From Myroides albus (lineage in GTDB: Bacteria; Bacteroidota; Bacteroidia; Flavobacteriales; Flavobacteriaceae): a DNA stretch of 64,000 nt. Made by a program: the position numbers and the translations under genes. Location: assembly GCF_009711045.1 (NCBI RefSeq), contig NZ_WMJX01000006.1, forward strand, positions 62,001 through 126,000, given 5' to 3'. This document shows, one piece after another, positions 37,765-46,287 of the stretch (its first letter is position 1; every line of letters begins with the position of its first letter). The notes under the pieces were generated by a model. That model worked only from the letters and a program-made list of their open reading frames with translations, did no database searches and was not told the DNA's origin.

Positions 37765-38859
37765 TTATACGTTAAAGCGGAAGTGCATTACATCTCCGTC
37801 TTTTACGATATACTCTTTTCCTTCTACTCTTAACTTACCTGCTTCTTTTACTTTAGCCTCAGAACCAAAAGCGACATAATCATCATAACCAATTACTTCC
37901 GCACGGATGAATCCTTTCTCAAAATCACTGTGGATTACTCCAGCTGCTTTAGGTGCAGTATCTCCGACTTTAATAGTCCAAGCTCTAACCTCTTTTACAC
38001 CAGCTGTAAAGTAAGTTTGAAGATTTAATAACTTATAAGCCGAACGGATCAATTTAGATACTCCTGGCTCATCTAATCCTAAATCCTCTAAGAACATTTG
38101 TCTTTCTTCGAAAGTCTCCAATTCCATGATATCAGCCTCCGTACCTACTGCTAATACGATTACTTCAGCATTCTCATCTTTTACAAGCTCTTTTACTTTA
38201 GCCACGTAATCATTTCCATTCACAGCCGCTCCCTCATCTACGTTACATACGTACAACACAGGTTTAGTCGTAATTAATTGAAAATCTTCTAATAATTCTT
38301 CCTCATCTTGATTCTTAGCCTCCACTACACGTGCAGATTTACCTTCTAATAAAGTCACTCTGATACGTTCTAATAAATCAGCCTCTACTTGCGCTTCTTT
38401 ATTTCCTGTCTTAGCTGCTTTCTTTACTTTCTCTAATCTCTTTTCTACAGTTTCAAGGTCTTTTAACTGTAATTCGATATCGATAGTCTCTTTATCTCTG
38501 ATAGGGTTAACATTTCCATCTACGTGAATAATATTATCATTGTCAAAACAACGCAATACGTGGATAATAGCATTACACTCTCTAATATTTCCTAAGAATT
38601 GGTTTCCTAAACCTTCTCCTTTACTTGCTCCTTTTACTAATCCAGCAATATCTACGATTTCAACAGTAGCAGGTAATACACGCTCTGGTACTACTAACTC
38701 TTCTAATTTAGACAATCTTGGATCTGGTACATTCACAACCCCAATATTTGGTTCTATTGTACAAAATGGGAAGTTAGCACTCTGTGCCTTAGCATTAGAT
38801 AAACAATTAAATAATGTTGATTTACCTACATTTGGCAATCCTACTATACCTGCTTTCAT
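37765..38859 (-). CDS. ychF: Ribosome-associated ATPase YchF (OLA1 type)
   Basis: A 364-residue Obg-family P-loop protein that prefers ATP to GTP and is tied to translation and stress responses. The P-loop GLPNVGKS is at 7-14. The switch region includes IEPNIGVVNVPD and DIAGLVKGASKGEGLGN. The nucleotide-base motif is NVDE near 205 rather than the canonical NKxD, which is the change linked to ATP use in this family. A coiled-coil insert (ETVEKRLEKVKKAAKTG) is near 135, and the C-terminal TGS domain ends in DGDVMHFRFNV. Everything expected is intact. It is monocistronic with its own -7 element and terminator. Confidence 0.96.
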   Translation of the reverse strand: MKAGIVGLPNVGKSTLFNCLSNAKAQSANFPFCTIEPNIGVVNVPDPRLSKLEELVVPERVLPATVEIVDIAGLVKGASKGEGLGNQFLGNIRECNAIIHVLRCFDNDNIIHVDGNVNPIRDKETIDIELQLKDLETVEKRLEKVKKAAKTGNKEAQVEADLLERIRVTLLEGKSARVVEAKNQDEEELLEDFQLITTKPVLYVCNVDEGAAVNGNDYVAKVKELVKDENAEVIVLAVGTEADIMELETFEERQMFLEDLGLDEPGVSKLIRSAYKLLNLQTYFTAGVKEVRAWTIKVGDTAPKAAGVIHSDFEKGFIRAEVIGYDDYVAFGSEAKVKEAGKLRVEGKEYIVKDGDVMHFRFNV

Positions 38860-38893
38860 ATTTTAAAATATATTGTGAATTTTTAATCGTTTG

Positions 38894-38901
38894 CAAATAT
38901 A
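38894..38901 (-). promoter_or_regulatory. -7 element of ychF
   Basis: On the minus strand this reads TATATTTG, matching TAnnTTTG, with a leader of about 31 bases. No TTTG is visible at the -33 position. Confidence 0.5.
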
Positions 38902-38953
38902 TTGAAAATTATAGAAGTTCATAGTCTTAATATAAGAATAGAATAAATAAAAA

Positions 38954-38973
38954 AGCCACTCAATTGAGTGGCT
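38954..38973 (-). terminator. Terminator of the small acidic protein gene
   Basis: A perfect 20-base palindrome (stem AGCCACTC with AATT at the centre) with a T-run on the minus strand, 20 bases beyond the stop codon. Confidence 0.82.
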
Positions 38974-38992
38974 CTTTTATATAGATTATTTG

Positions 38993-39289
38993 TTAATCTT
39001 CGTCGTCGGCAATTTCCAAGTCTTTCAATGCATCTAATGAGTCTTCTGAAGGATCTACATAATCTTCTTCTTCATCGTCAAAATTCTCAATTCTATCTGC
39101 TAACTTAGTACTTACTTTTACCAGGTAAATAGTATCCTCAGTTCTTACTTCAACTGCTTCTACAGTTTCGTTTTTAACGTTTTTAAAACGAATAATATCT
39201 GAATCGTCATACCCGTCAGGAAACTTTTCCACTAATAGTGTCAAGATTTCGTTCGTTAACTTTGCGTAATCAACAATTACTCTTTTCAT
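38993..39289 (-). CDS. Small acidic protein, conserved in flavobacteria, function unknown
   Basis: This 98-residue cytoplasmic protein has a compact mixed domain at 1-68 (KRVIVDYAKLTNEILTLLVE, FPDGYDDSDIIRFKN, VEVRTEDTIYLVKVS). The tail is extremely acidic, with some fifteen Asp/Glu in the last 30 residues. I recognise the sequence type from related flavobacteria, where it is called hypothetical, but know no function. It has a textbook promoter and its own terminator, so it is expressed independently. The acidic tail would suit a nucleic-acid mimic, a chaperone contact or a solubility tail, all of them speculative. Confidence 0.7.
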   Translation of the reverse strand: MKRVIVDYAKLTNEILTLLVEKFPDGYDDSDIIRFKNVKNETVEAVEVRTEDTIYLVKVSTKLADRIENFDDEEEDYVDPSEDSLDALKDLEIADDED

Positions 39290-39315
39290 TCTTTGTTCTT
39301 GCTTTATTTCAGTTT

Positions 39316-39346
39316 CAAATGTAATAGGTATATTGTAAAATACAAA
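39316..39346 (-). promoter_or_regulatory. Promoter of the small acidic protein gene
   Basis: On the minus strand TTTG (39346-39343), a 19-base spacer and TACATTTG (39323-39316) match the full Bacteroidota consensus. The leader is about 23 bases. Confidence 0.7.
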
Positions 39347-39384
39347 TAAAAAATCACATTATTTAGCTGCTAAAAATTAAAAAA

Positions 39385-40359
39385 TTAATTACCAAGAATA
39401 TAAGCGAAAATTAATGGCGCAACGATTGTAGCATCTGACTCCACAATGAATTTTGGCGTGTCGATATCCAATTTACCCCAAGTAATTTTCTCATTAGGAA
39501 CTGCTCCTGAATACGATCCGTAAGATGTAGTAGAATCTGAGATTTGGCAGAAGTATGACCAGAAAGGTACATCTTCCCACTCTAAATCTTGATACATCAT
39601 CGGAACCACACAGATAGGGAAATCTCCAGAGATACCTCCTCCAATTTGGAAGAATCCTACTCCGTGTCCTCCTGAGTTAGCTCTATACCACTCTGTTAAA
39701 TAAATCATGTACTCAATACCTGTTTTTACAGTGTGTACATTTAGTTTTCCTTTGATTACATTAGATGTAAAGATGTTACCACAAGTTGAATCTTCCCATC
39801 CTGGACATACGATTGGAATATTTTTCTCAGCCGCAGCGATAATCCAAGAGTGTTTAGGATCGATCTCATAGTATTGCTCTAATACACCAGAGTTTACTAA
39901 TTGGTATAAATATTCGTGTGGGAAATAGCGTTTTCCTTCAGCTTCAGCTGCATGCCATACGTCTTCCAAGTGTTTTTGTAAACGACGGAATGCCTCTTCT
40001 TCAGGAATACATGTGTCTGTCACACGGTTATAGTGGTTATCTAATAACTCTCTCTCTTGCTCTGGAGTCAAATCTCTATAGTTTGGAACTCTTTTGTAGT
40101 GAGAGTGAGCAACCAAGTTCATCACGTCCTCTTCTAAGTTAGCTCCTGTACAAGAAATGATATGTACTTTATCTTGACGAATCATTTCTGCTAAAGAAAT
40201 CCCTAACTCTGCAGTACTCATAGCACCTCCCATAGAGATTAACATTTTACCTCCTGCGTTTAAGTGTGCTTCATACCCTTTTGCTGCATCTACTAAAGCT
40301 GCTGCATTAAAGTGTCTGTAGTTATGCTCAATAAACTGACTAATTGGTCCTTTACTCAT
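39385..40359 (-). CDS. Deoxyhypusine synthase-like protein (polyamine aminobutyltransferase family)
   Basis: A 324-residue member of the deoxyhypusine synthase fold. The catalytic lysine is kept: Lys296 in TWGK, matching the WGK lysine (329) of human DHS. The NAD-binding glycine block HGVGFFQIGGG is at 232-242, and a second is near 41-49 (SMGGAMST). Bacteria have no eIF5A, so the acceptor must be something else. Plant relatives of this fold make homospermidine, so a polyamine or agmatine acceptor is likely but not provable here. It lies 39 bases behind an arginine decarboxylase on the same strand, with no terminator between, supporting a shared polyamine pathway. Start ATG at 40359. Confidence 0.85.
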   Translation of the reverse strand: MSKGPISQFIEHNYRHFNAAALVDAAKGYEAHLNAGGKMLISMGGAMSTAELGISLAEMIRQDKVHIISCTGANLEEDVMNLVAHSHYKRVPNYRDLTPEQERELLDNHYNRVTDTCIPEEEAFRRLQKHLEDVWHAAEAEGKRYFPHEYLYQLVNSGVLEQYYEIDPKHSWIIAAAEKNIPIVCPGWEDSTCGNIFTSNVIKGKLNVHTVKTGIEYMIYLTEWYRANSGGHGVGFFQIGGGISGDFPICVVPMMYQDLEWEDVPFWSYFCQISDSTTSYGSYSGAVPNEKITWGKLDIDTPKFIVESDATIVAPLIFAYILGN

Positions 40360-40398
40360 TTTATTATTACTTTTATATATTAATATTTATTTTAATTC

Positions 40399-41796
40399 TT
40401 ATTTGTTATACCCCAAGATATTCAACACTTGCTCTGCTGTCTGTTGTTCTGAGAACAATTCTGTTGCGATAATTCCATTCTCATCTTTGTCAATTAAGAT
40501 GTGTTTTGGTTGTGGAATCAAACAGTGGTGAATACCACCAAATCCTCCAATTTGATCTTGATAAGCTCCTGTATTAAAGAAACCAATATACAATGGTTTT
40601 TCTTTATTGTACTTAGGCAAGTAAATAGCGTTCAAGTTTTGCTCAGAATTGTAGTAATCATCGCTATCACAAGTCAATCCACCCAACAAAATACGCTCAT
40701 AAGTATCATTCCATCTGTTGATTGGCAACATGATAAAACGCTTGTTAATCGCCCATGAATCAGGTAAAGTAGTAATGAATGAAGAATCAATCATATTCCA
40801 CTTCTCTCTGTCATTTTGCTGTTTTTGATATAAGATCTCATAGATTGCTCCTCCACTTTCTCCTACTGTGTATGAACCAAACTCTGTAAAGATGTTCGGT
40901 ACAGGCACTTCAGCTTCATCACACACAATCTTAATTTGATTGATAATCTCATCTACCATATATTGGTAATCAAACTCAAATGCCAAAGAATCTTTAATCG
41001 GAAAACCTCCACCGATATTCAAACTATCTAATGTAGGACATTCTTTCTTTAAAGTAATGTAAACTTTTAGACATTTCACTAATTCGTTCCAATAGTACGC
41101 CGTATCTCTAATACCCGTATTGATAAAGAAGTGAAGCATTTTAAGCTCTACATTTGGATTCTCAGCTATTTGCTTTCTGTAAAAAGGTAAGATACTCTTA
41201 TATCCAATCCCTAAACGCGATGTATAGAACTCAAACTTAGGTGACTCCTCAGACGCGATACGGATACCAATCTTAAACTTCTTATTGATTTGCTCTTGTA
41301 ATAGATCTAATTCTTCGTAGTTATCAATAATAGGAATAGTATTCTCGTGTTTATTATTGATTAAATTGGCAATATTATCAATATACTGCGCGCGTTTAAA
41401 CCCATTACACAACACATAAGTATCTTTGTTAATCTTACCTGTTTCCAATAAGTTTTCAACAATATTAACGTCAAAAGCAGAAGAAGTCTCTACATGAATA
41501 TCATTCTTAAACGCTTCGTTTAATACATAAGAGAAGTGAGAACTCTTTGTACAATAACAGTAATAGTAATTTGCTTTATACTTATTCTTCTCCATTGCTT
41601 TTCTAAAGATCGTCTTTACATTGCTAATGTTTTCAGAGATTTTAGGTAAATAAGTAAATTTCAATGGAGTACCGTATTTTTCAACGAGTCCTAATAAATC
41701 AATATTGTGAAACTGAAGGTTATCTTTGTTTAATTTGAATTCTTCTTGTGGAAAGTAAAAAGTTTGGTTGATTAAGTCAACATATTTTGTGTTCAT
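40399..41796 (-). CDS. speA: Arginine decarboxylase (PLP-dependent, fold III)
   Basis: Decarboxylates arginine to agmatine, the first step of polyamine synthesis from arginine. The 465-residue protein has the alanine-racemase-like barrel, with the PLP lysine probably Lys84 in YCTKSS. It also has the phosphate-binding glycines in LNIGGGFPI (about 264), and the interface cysteine motif CDSDD (about 375) that completes the partner's active site. It is much shorter than E. coli SpeA (about 630-660), lacking the long insert, which is normal for the Bacteroidota type. Ornithine or diaminopimelate decarboxylase are alternatives; the sequence resembles flavobacterial arginine decarboxylases as I know them. 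It forms an operon with the DHS-like gene, with no agmatinase gene between. A long leader precedes it. Confidence 0.85.
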   Translation of the reverse strand: MNTKYVDLINQTFYFPQEEFKLNKDNLQFHNIDLLGLVEKYGTPLKFTYLPKISENISNVKTIFRKAMEKNKYKANYYYCYCTKSSHFSYVLNEAFKNDIHVETSSAFDVNIVENLLETGKINKDTYVLCNGFKRAQYIDNIANLINNKHENTIPIIDNYEELDLLQEQINKKFKIGIRIASEESPKFEFYTSRLGIGYKSILPFYRKQIAENPNVELKMLHFFINTGIRDTAYYWNELVKCLKVYITLKKECPTLDSLNIGGGFPIKDSLAFEFDYQYMVDEIINQIKIVCDEAEVPVPNIFTEFGSYTVGESGGAIYEILYQKQQNDREKWNMIDSSFITTLPDSWAINKRFIMLPINRWNDTYERILLGGLTCDSDDYYNSEQNLNAIYLPKYNKEKPLYIGFFNTGAYQDQIGGFGGIHHCLIPQPKHILIDKDENGIIATELFSEQQTAEQVLNILGYNK

Positions 41797-42117
41797 GTCT
41801 TTTCTTTTAATAAAGGTTAAAAAAATTCTTTCTCAATTAACTCCGATCACGCAGCAATTATAATCATTAAAATATAAAGATAATAATTACTAATTACTTT
41901 GAGCGAAATCTGGCTTCTAACTTAATCGATTTTCAAACTCTAATATTAGCAAATACTATCGGCAACTTATCTCTAAATCTAAACGAATTAAGTGCCTGCT
42001 TAGAATACTTGATAATGCCAAATACATAATTGGCCTTTTGCCTTTTGACAAAACGCCTTACTTTGTGCCTTGCAGACACACAGAATCTAATATATAAAAC
42101 ATCTATTTTCACGAGCG
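41797..42117 (-). other. Long possible leader of speA
   Basis: About 320 bases between the only full TAnnTTTG match (42125-42118) and the speA start contain no convincing gene. A small hairpin, GCCAA and TTGGC at 42017-42034, and purine-rich repeats are visible. A weaker -7-like TATCTTTA nearer the gene would make a shorter leader, so the transcript start is uncertain. Confidence 0.3.
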
Positions 42118-42125
42118 CAAATGTA
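42118..42125 (-). promoter_or_regulatory. Distal -7 element upstream of speA
   Basis: On the minus strand this reads TACATTTG, an exact TAnnTTTG. A TTTG lies 22 bases upstream (42151-42148), slightly more than the usual spacing. Confidence 0.4.
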
Positions 42126-42170
42126 ACAAAATATTGCAATGAAAAAGCAAAAAGTGATTGTTTTTGAATC

Positions 42171-43238
42171 TTAATTCAAATATGAATTTAACCCACTAAT
42201 TATCAACTCCTTACTTACCTCAATATCATAGACAGACTCCCCTATTTTATTTAATAAGACACAGCGTATATTTCCACTGTAGTTCTTTTTATCAAACTTC
42301 AACCATTCCAGCGAATTTAGGATGTCGTCTTCTGACAAATCAACCACCCCATAGATGCTTTGAATCGCGTGTTTAATATTCAAGTAGTCTTGTTCATATA
42401 ATTGGGCTAACTCTTTTGAAATAAAAGCCTCTACAACCATTCCCAAAGCTACAGCTTCGCCGTGTAGTAGTGTCTGTTTACTTTCATTAGTCAAAAAATA
42501 ACTCTCCACTGCATGACCTACCGTATGTCCAAAATTCAATATCTTTCTCAACCCTTGTTCTTTAGGATCTTGTGTCACAACCGTATTTTTGATTACAACT
42601 GAATGATGAATAAGTGCCTGTAAATCACCAAAATCAACATTTGCTATATCCTTCAAATAATTGTAATAATTAGCATCAAATATCAAGCCGTGTTTTAGCA
42701 TTTCAGCATATCCTGCTTTAATTTGCCTCGCCTCTAAAGTCTCTAAGTAATTTACATCGATAATTAGCATTTTAGGCATAGCAAAAACACCTATACAGTT
42801 TTTAATACCATTTAGATCTACTCCTGTTTTTCCTCCTACAGAAGCATCAACCATAGCAAGCAACGATGTTGGTATATTGATAAAATCAATCCCCCTCATA
42901 AAAACAGATGCAATGAATCCGCCCATATCCGTGATTACACCTCCTCCTACAGTAATTAAAATACTCTTGCGATCTCCTGCTAACTCTAACATAGTCTGTA
43001 TCACACCTGCACAAGTATCCAATACCTTGTTTTCTTCTCCTGGCTCAACTTCGATGATTTCAAATGGCACTTCGGTTGGCAAATTACTTAAGAAATAAGG
43101 CAAACAATGTTCGTAACAATTTGAATCTGTCAAGATAAAAAGCTTGCTATAACCATTGTTATTTAGATATGTCCCCAATTGTCCATATGCTTCTTGTCCA
43201 AATAAGATGTCGTAATGTTCTGTTTTTATGTTTTCCAT
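42171..43238 (-). CDS. aroB: 3-dehydroquinate synthase
   Basis: Second step of the shikimate pathway: cyclises DAHP to 3-dehydroquinate with NAD and a metal. The glycine block GGGVITDMGGFIAS and then IPTSLLAMVDASVGGKTGVD are the conserved NAD/substrate regions. Zinc ligands are expected in the AEMLKHG, NFGHTVGHAVE and LLHGEAVALGM segments, and all are present. I chose the ATG at 43238 giving MENIKTEHYDILFG, 355 residues; a start seven codons upstream is possible. No promoter is clear. It is separated from speA by its own region and appears monocistronic. Confidence 0.94.
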   Translation of the reverse strand: MENIKTEHYDILFGQEAYGQLGTYLNNNGYSKLFILTDSNCYEHCLPYFLSNLPTEVPFEIIEVEPGEENKVLDTCAGVIQTMLELAGDRKSILITVGGGVITDMGGFIASVFMRGIDFINIPTSLLAMVDASVGGKTGVDLNGIKNCIGVFAMPKMLIIDVNYLETLEARQIKAGYAEMLKHGLIFDANYYNYLKDIANVDFGDLQALIHHSVVIKNTVVTQDPKEQGLRKILNFGHTVGHAVESYFLTNESKQTLLHGEAVALGMVVEAFISKELAQLYEQDYLNIKHAIQSIYGVVDLSEDDILNSLEWLKFDKKNYSGNIRCVLLNKIGESVYDIEVSKELIISGLNSYLN

Positions 43239-43647
43239 GCTACTGTTTTTATTCAACACAAAATAAAGTATAAATATTTGAAATATGCCCGCTTAAAATC
43301 TTTTTTAACGATTTACCACAAATCAAATTTCAAAACATCTTTTATTGTTAAAAAAAGTTGGCTTTTAAAGATATTCGACCAAATATATCTTTAGATAAAT
43401 TAGAAAAGAATTCCCTTTCGTAAATCTAATGCAATCAGAGATCCCTAAACATTAATTCATCTAACGTCTCGATTTTTACACTTTCTCTTTTCAAACAAAA
43501 CAAAGCTTAAACCAACTTTGAGAAATACGCCTTTTCCAAAGTAGTTTGTAAATAAGTCAAGCTCCTCGATATAAACAACTATTAAACCTGTTTACTTGAC
43601 GATAACCAATCGCTATTTACAGATACTTAAAAAGCTATTCTTCCAAG
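43239..43647. other. Gene-free stretch left of the 11-bp-unit element
   Basis: About 400 bases upstream of aroB carry no convincing reading frame and no recognised RNA. Base composition is AT-rich, with scattered T runs. Confidence 0.4.
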
Positions 43648-43735
43648 TTTGTTCGGGCTTTAGTCGGGGTTAGTTGCGATAATTGGCGCTAAACCCAGTA
43701 AAAACCGTACTTGATCCGAGCAATATCCGAACAAA
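43648..43735. repeat. Inverted-ended element with four 11-bp units
   Basis: TTTGTTCGG (43648-43656) and CCGAACAAA (43727-43735) are exact inverted repeats bounding an 88-base, locally GC-richer element. The right half (43689-43732) is four imperfect 11-bp units that share CCG/CCC at the same place and end in AGT, TAC, AGC and AAC. The inner segments GGGGTTAG and CTAAACCC could pair as a bulged stem. No reading frame explains it. It may be a dispersed repeat, a protein-binding array or a structured RNA. Confidence 0.5.
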
Positions 43736-44168
43736 TGACATTGATTATATGCAGCAAAAAATAGCCACCCCTTTATTTATAAGGCTTTAAAGGGAAGCTC
43801 GCTCAATAAACAACCTATCTAATTGTGCTATTTTGTGTTTATTTATTCCTTTTTTGTAATCATTGCGGATTTGGTAAATATAGATTAGAAACACCTGTTC
43901 AAAAAGGACTTTATAAGAGGAAATTTCTATTCTAACTAATAATAGTAAACAACTAAGTACTCTCAACGACAACTGCTCTTATCTCGATCAAGAATGTCAA
44001 AGTCATCCCTAACCAAAACACGATAGAAAAAACTAAAGTATTTAAACTCAAATAGTTTAAACAATCAGTGAGTAGCACATAAATGACAAGACTAAAATTA
44101 GCCTGAAGTAAATACATGATTAGTAATATAAATACTGAAAACTATTAAAATATTACTAAAAGAGTATT
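43736..44168. other. Gene-free stretch right of the 11-bp-unit element
   Basis: About 430 bases before the proline dehydrogenase promoter. A 61-codon minus-strand frame (43787-43972) has no recognisable features and is probably chance. Confidence 0.4.
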
Positions 44169-44176
44169 TATATTTG
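44169..44176 (+). promoter_or_regulatory. -7 element of the proline dehydrogenase gene
   Basis: TATATTTG followed by CC matches TAnnTTTG, with a leader of about 19 bases before the ATG at 44199. Confidence 0.5.
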
Positions 44177-44198
44177 CCTAACGAATTTACTTTTTATA

Positions 44199-45371
44199 AT
44201 GGAAAATTTATTTAACAATACAGAAGTTGCTTTTGCACTTAAAAATAATAAAGAATTAAAAAGAGCGCACTTTCTTTTTAATATGATCAGCAAACCCACT
44301 TTAGTAAAAATGGGATCTGCTCTGGCAAATTTTGCTATTAAAACACACCTACCAGTAACAGGATTAATTCGTTCAACTGTTTTCGACCACTTCTGTGGAG
44401 GAATCAGTGAAGATGATTGTTTATCAGTAGTTGACAGAATGTATTCTCAAGGAAAAGTGGCTTCCGTTTTAGATTACTCTGTGGAAGGAAAAGAAACAGA
44501 AGAACAATTTGACGTGGCTTTAAACATGACTTTAAAGACAATTCAATTTGCACAAGAAAGGCCAGATTCTATTCCATTTGCCGTATTCAAACCAACTGGT
44601 TTTGGTCGTTTTGATATGTTTGTAAAAAAAGGTGAAAAGAAAGAGTTTACAGCAGAAGAAGCAAAAGAATGGGAACGCATTGTTTACCGTTTTAACGTGG
44701 CATGTCAATATGCAGCTGAGAGAAAAGTTTTACTTTTAATCGATGCAGAACACAGCTGGATGCAGGATGCTGCGGATGAGATTGTTTTAGACATGATGCG
44801 CAAGTACAATACTGAAAAAGCATATATATATAATACAGCACAGTTATACCGTTGGGATCGTTTGCAATACCTTAAAGACTTGCACCAAATCGCAAAAGCA
44901 GAAGGCTTCCACATTGGGATGAAAGTTGTAAGAGGGGCTTATATGGAGATTGAAAGAGAGCGTGCTGCACAAAAAGGATACAAATCACCTATTTGCGTTG
45001 ACAAAGCTGCTACAGACATCAACTATGATGCTGCTGTGACTTTTATGCTTGAAAATATGGATTGCATGGCTTTATTCGCTGGAACACACAACGAGAAAAG
45101 CTCTTACTTAATGATGCAATTAATGGAGCAACATAATATAGCACACAGTGATAAGAGAATGTATTTTGGACAATTATACGGAATGAGCGACAATATTAGC
45201 TTCAACTTAGCAAAAGCTAATTACAATGTTGCTAAATATTTGCCATTTGGACCTGTTCGAGATGTAATACCTTACTTAATCAGAAGAGCTGAAGAAAATA
45301 CTTCTGTTGCTGGTCAAACTAACAGAGAGTTAGACCTTATTAAAACTGAAATGAAGAGAAGAAACCTGTAA
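44199..45371 (+). CDS. Proline dehydrogenase (monofunctional)
   Basis: A 390-residue FAD-dependent beta/alpha barrel that oxidises proline to pyrroline-5-carboxylate, passing electrons to the membrane quinone pool. Conserved barrel segments are LLIDAEHSWMQ, KVVRGAYMEIERERA, AGTHNEKSSYLMM, YFGQLYGMSDNISF and the C-terminal YLIRRAEENTS, which includes the substrate-binding arginine pair. It is a stand-alone enzyme, not the PutA fusion. It belongs to the Bacteroidota/eukaryote-like type, which carries an extra N-terminal helical part of about 80 residues. The P5C dehydrogenase partner is not in the window, whereas proC, the opposite reaction, is at 13.9 kb. It has its own promoter and terminator. 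Confidence 0.93.
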   Translation: MENLFNNTEVAFALKNNKELKRAHFLFNMISKPTLVKMGSALANFAIKTHLPVTGLIRSTVFDHFCGGISEDDCLSVVDRMYSQGKVASVLDYSVEGKETEEQFDVALNMTLKTIQFAQERPDSIPFAVFKPTGFGRFDMFVKKGEKKEFTAEEAKEWERIVYRFNVACQYAAERKVLLLIDAEHSWMQDAADEIVLDMMRKYNTEKAYIYNTAQLYRWDRLQYLKDLHQIAKAEGFHIGMKVVRGAYMEIERERAAQKGYKSPICVDKAATDINYDAAVTFMLENMDCMALFAGTHNEKSSYLMMQLMEQHNIAHSDKRMYFGQLYGMSDNISFNLAKANYNVAKYLPFGPVRDVIPYLIRRAEENTSVAGQTNRELDLIKTEMKRRNL

Positions 45372-45395
45372 GCAAACAAAACAGGTCTATAATAT

Positions 45396-45427
45396 AAAAC
45401 GGGGAACTTTAAAAAGTTCCCCGTTTT
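45396..45427 (+). terminator. Terminator of the proline dehydrogenase gene
   Basis: AAAACGGGGAACT pairs with AGTTCCCCGTTTT around a short A-rich loop, ending in a T-run at 45424-45428. Confidence 0.85.
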
Positions 45428-45533
45428 TATTTTTTATCCTATGCTCTTTTAGTTCATTGGAATTAACCCTAAGTTCTCTAAGCAATACAGTATAGTATTC
45501 CCTATTTCATCTTATCGACATTGTGAGAATAAC

Positions 45534-46202
45534 TTACACTTGCCAATCAATCTCTTTTAAACCTTTCGCACTCAAGTAAGCGTTGGTTTTAGAAAATGGC
45601 TTACTTCCATAAAATCCTCGGTAAACTGATAATGGTGAAGGGTGAGCAGTCTCGATCACTAAATGTTTATTTCGATCAATTGCCTTCCCCTTTTTCTGAG
45701 CATAACTCCCCCATAAAATAAAAACAACGTGTTCGCGCTGCTCAGCAATAAGCTTTATGATCGCATCTGTAAAGATCTCCCAGCCTTTCTTTTGATGAGA
45801 ACCTGCTTTTTTTTGCTCCACGGTCAAAGTAGCATTAAGCAACAAGACTCCTTGTTTTGCCCAAGGGGTTAAATCTCCATTTTGTTTGTTATTAATACCT
45901 AAATCATCTTGTAACTCTTTGTAAATATTCACCAGACTTGGAGGAATTTTTACCCCTTTATTCACAGCAAAAGACAACCCATTGGCTTGAAACAGCCCAT
46001 GATAAGGATCTTGCCCCAAGATAACAACCTTTACGTCTTCAAAGCTCGTCAAGTTCAAAGCATTATAGATCAAGTCTTGTGGTGGAAAGATAGTTTTTTC
46101 TTTATACTCATGTTCTACAAATTTTGTCAAAACTGAAAAATAGGGTTGATTAAACTCGCTCTGTAGTTTATCTTGCCAATCACTACTCAAATTACTAATC
46201 AT
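45534..46202 (-). CDS. ung: Uracil-DNA glycosylase (family 1)
   Basis: Removes uracil from DNA at the start of base-excision repair. The water-activating loop GQDPYHG is at 63-69 (Asp65, Tyr67). The uracil-binding strand LLLNATLTV holds the conserved Asn near 123. The leucine-intercalation loop is HPSPLS at 187-192, with His187. All are intact and 222 residues is normal. It is preceded by the terminator of the S24 regulator gene, so it is probably expressed separately. Confidence 0.97.
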   Translation of the reverse strand: MISNLSSDWQDKLQSEFNQPYFSVLTKFVEHEYKEKTIFPPQDLIYNALNLTSFEDVKVVILGQDPYHGLFQANGLSFAVNKGVKIPPSLVNIYKELQDDLGINNKQNGDLTPWAKQGVLLLNATLTVEQKKAGSHQKKGWEIFTDAIIKLIAEQREHVVFILWGSYAQKKGKAIDRNKHLVIETAHPSPLSVYRGFYGSKPFSKTNAYLSAKGLKEIDWQV

Positions 46203-46231
46203 GATTCAAAATATTAGGTGGACAAAAATAA

Positions 46232-46260
46232 AAAGATTAGTACACACTGTACTAATCTTT
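46232..46260 (-). terminator. Terminator of the S24-like regulator gene
   Basis: A 12-bp perfect stem (46232-46243 with 46249-46260) with a 5-base loop and T-run on the minus strand, between the regulator stop and the ung start. Confidence 0.8.
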
Positions 46261-46287
46261 CTAAATAATAAACGTTTTTTAATAAAG

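Noticed and set aside
41933-42139. Minus-strand 68-codon frame upstream of speA
   Set aside because: It spans the -7 element and has no protein-like features.
43787-43972. Minus-strand 61-codon frame
   Set aside because: No recognisable motif, promoter or conserved start; probably chance.
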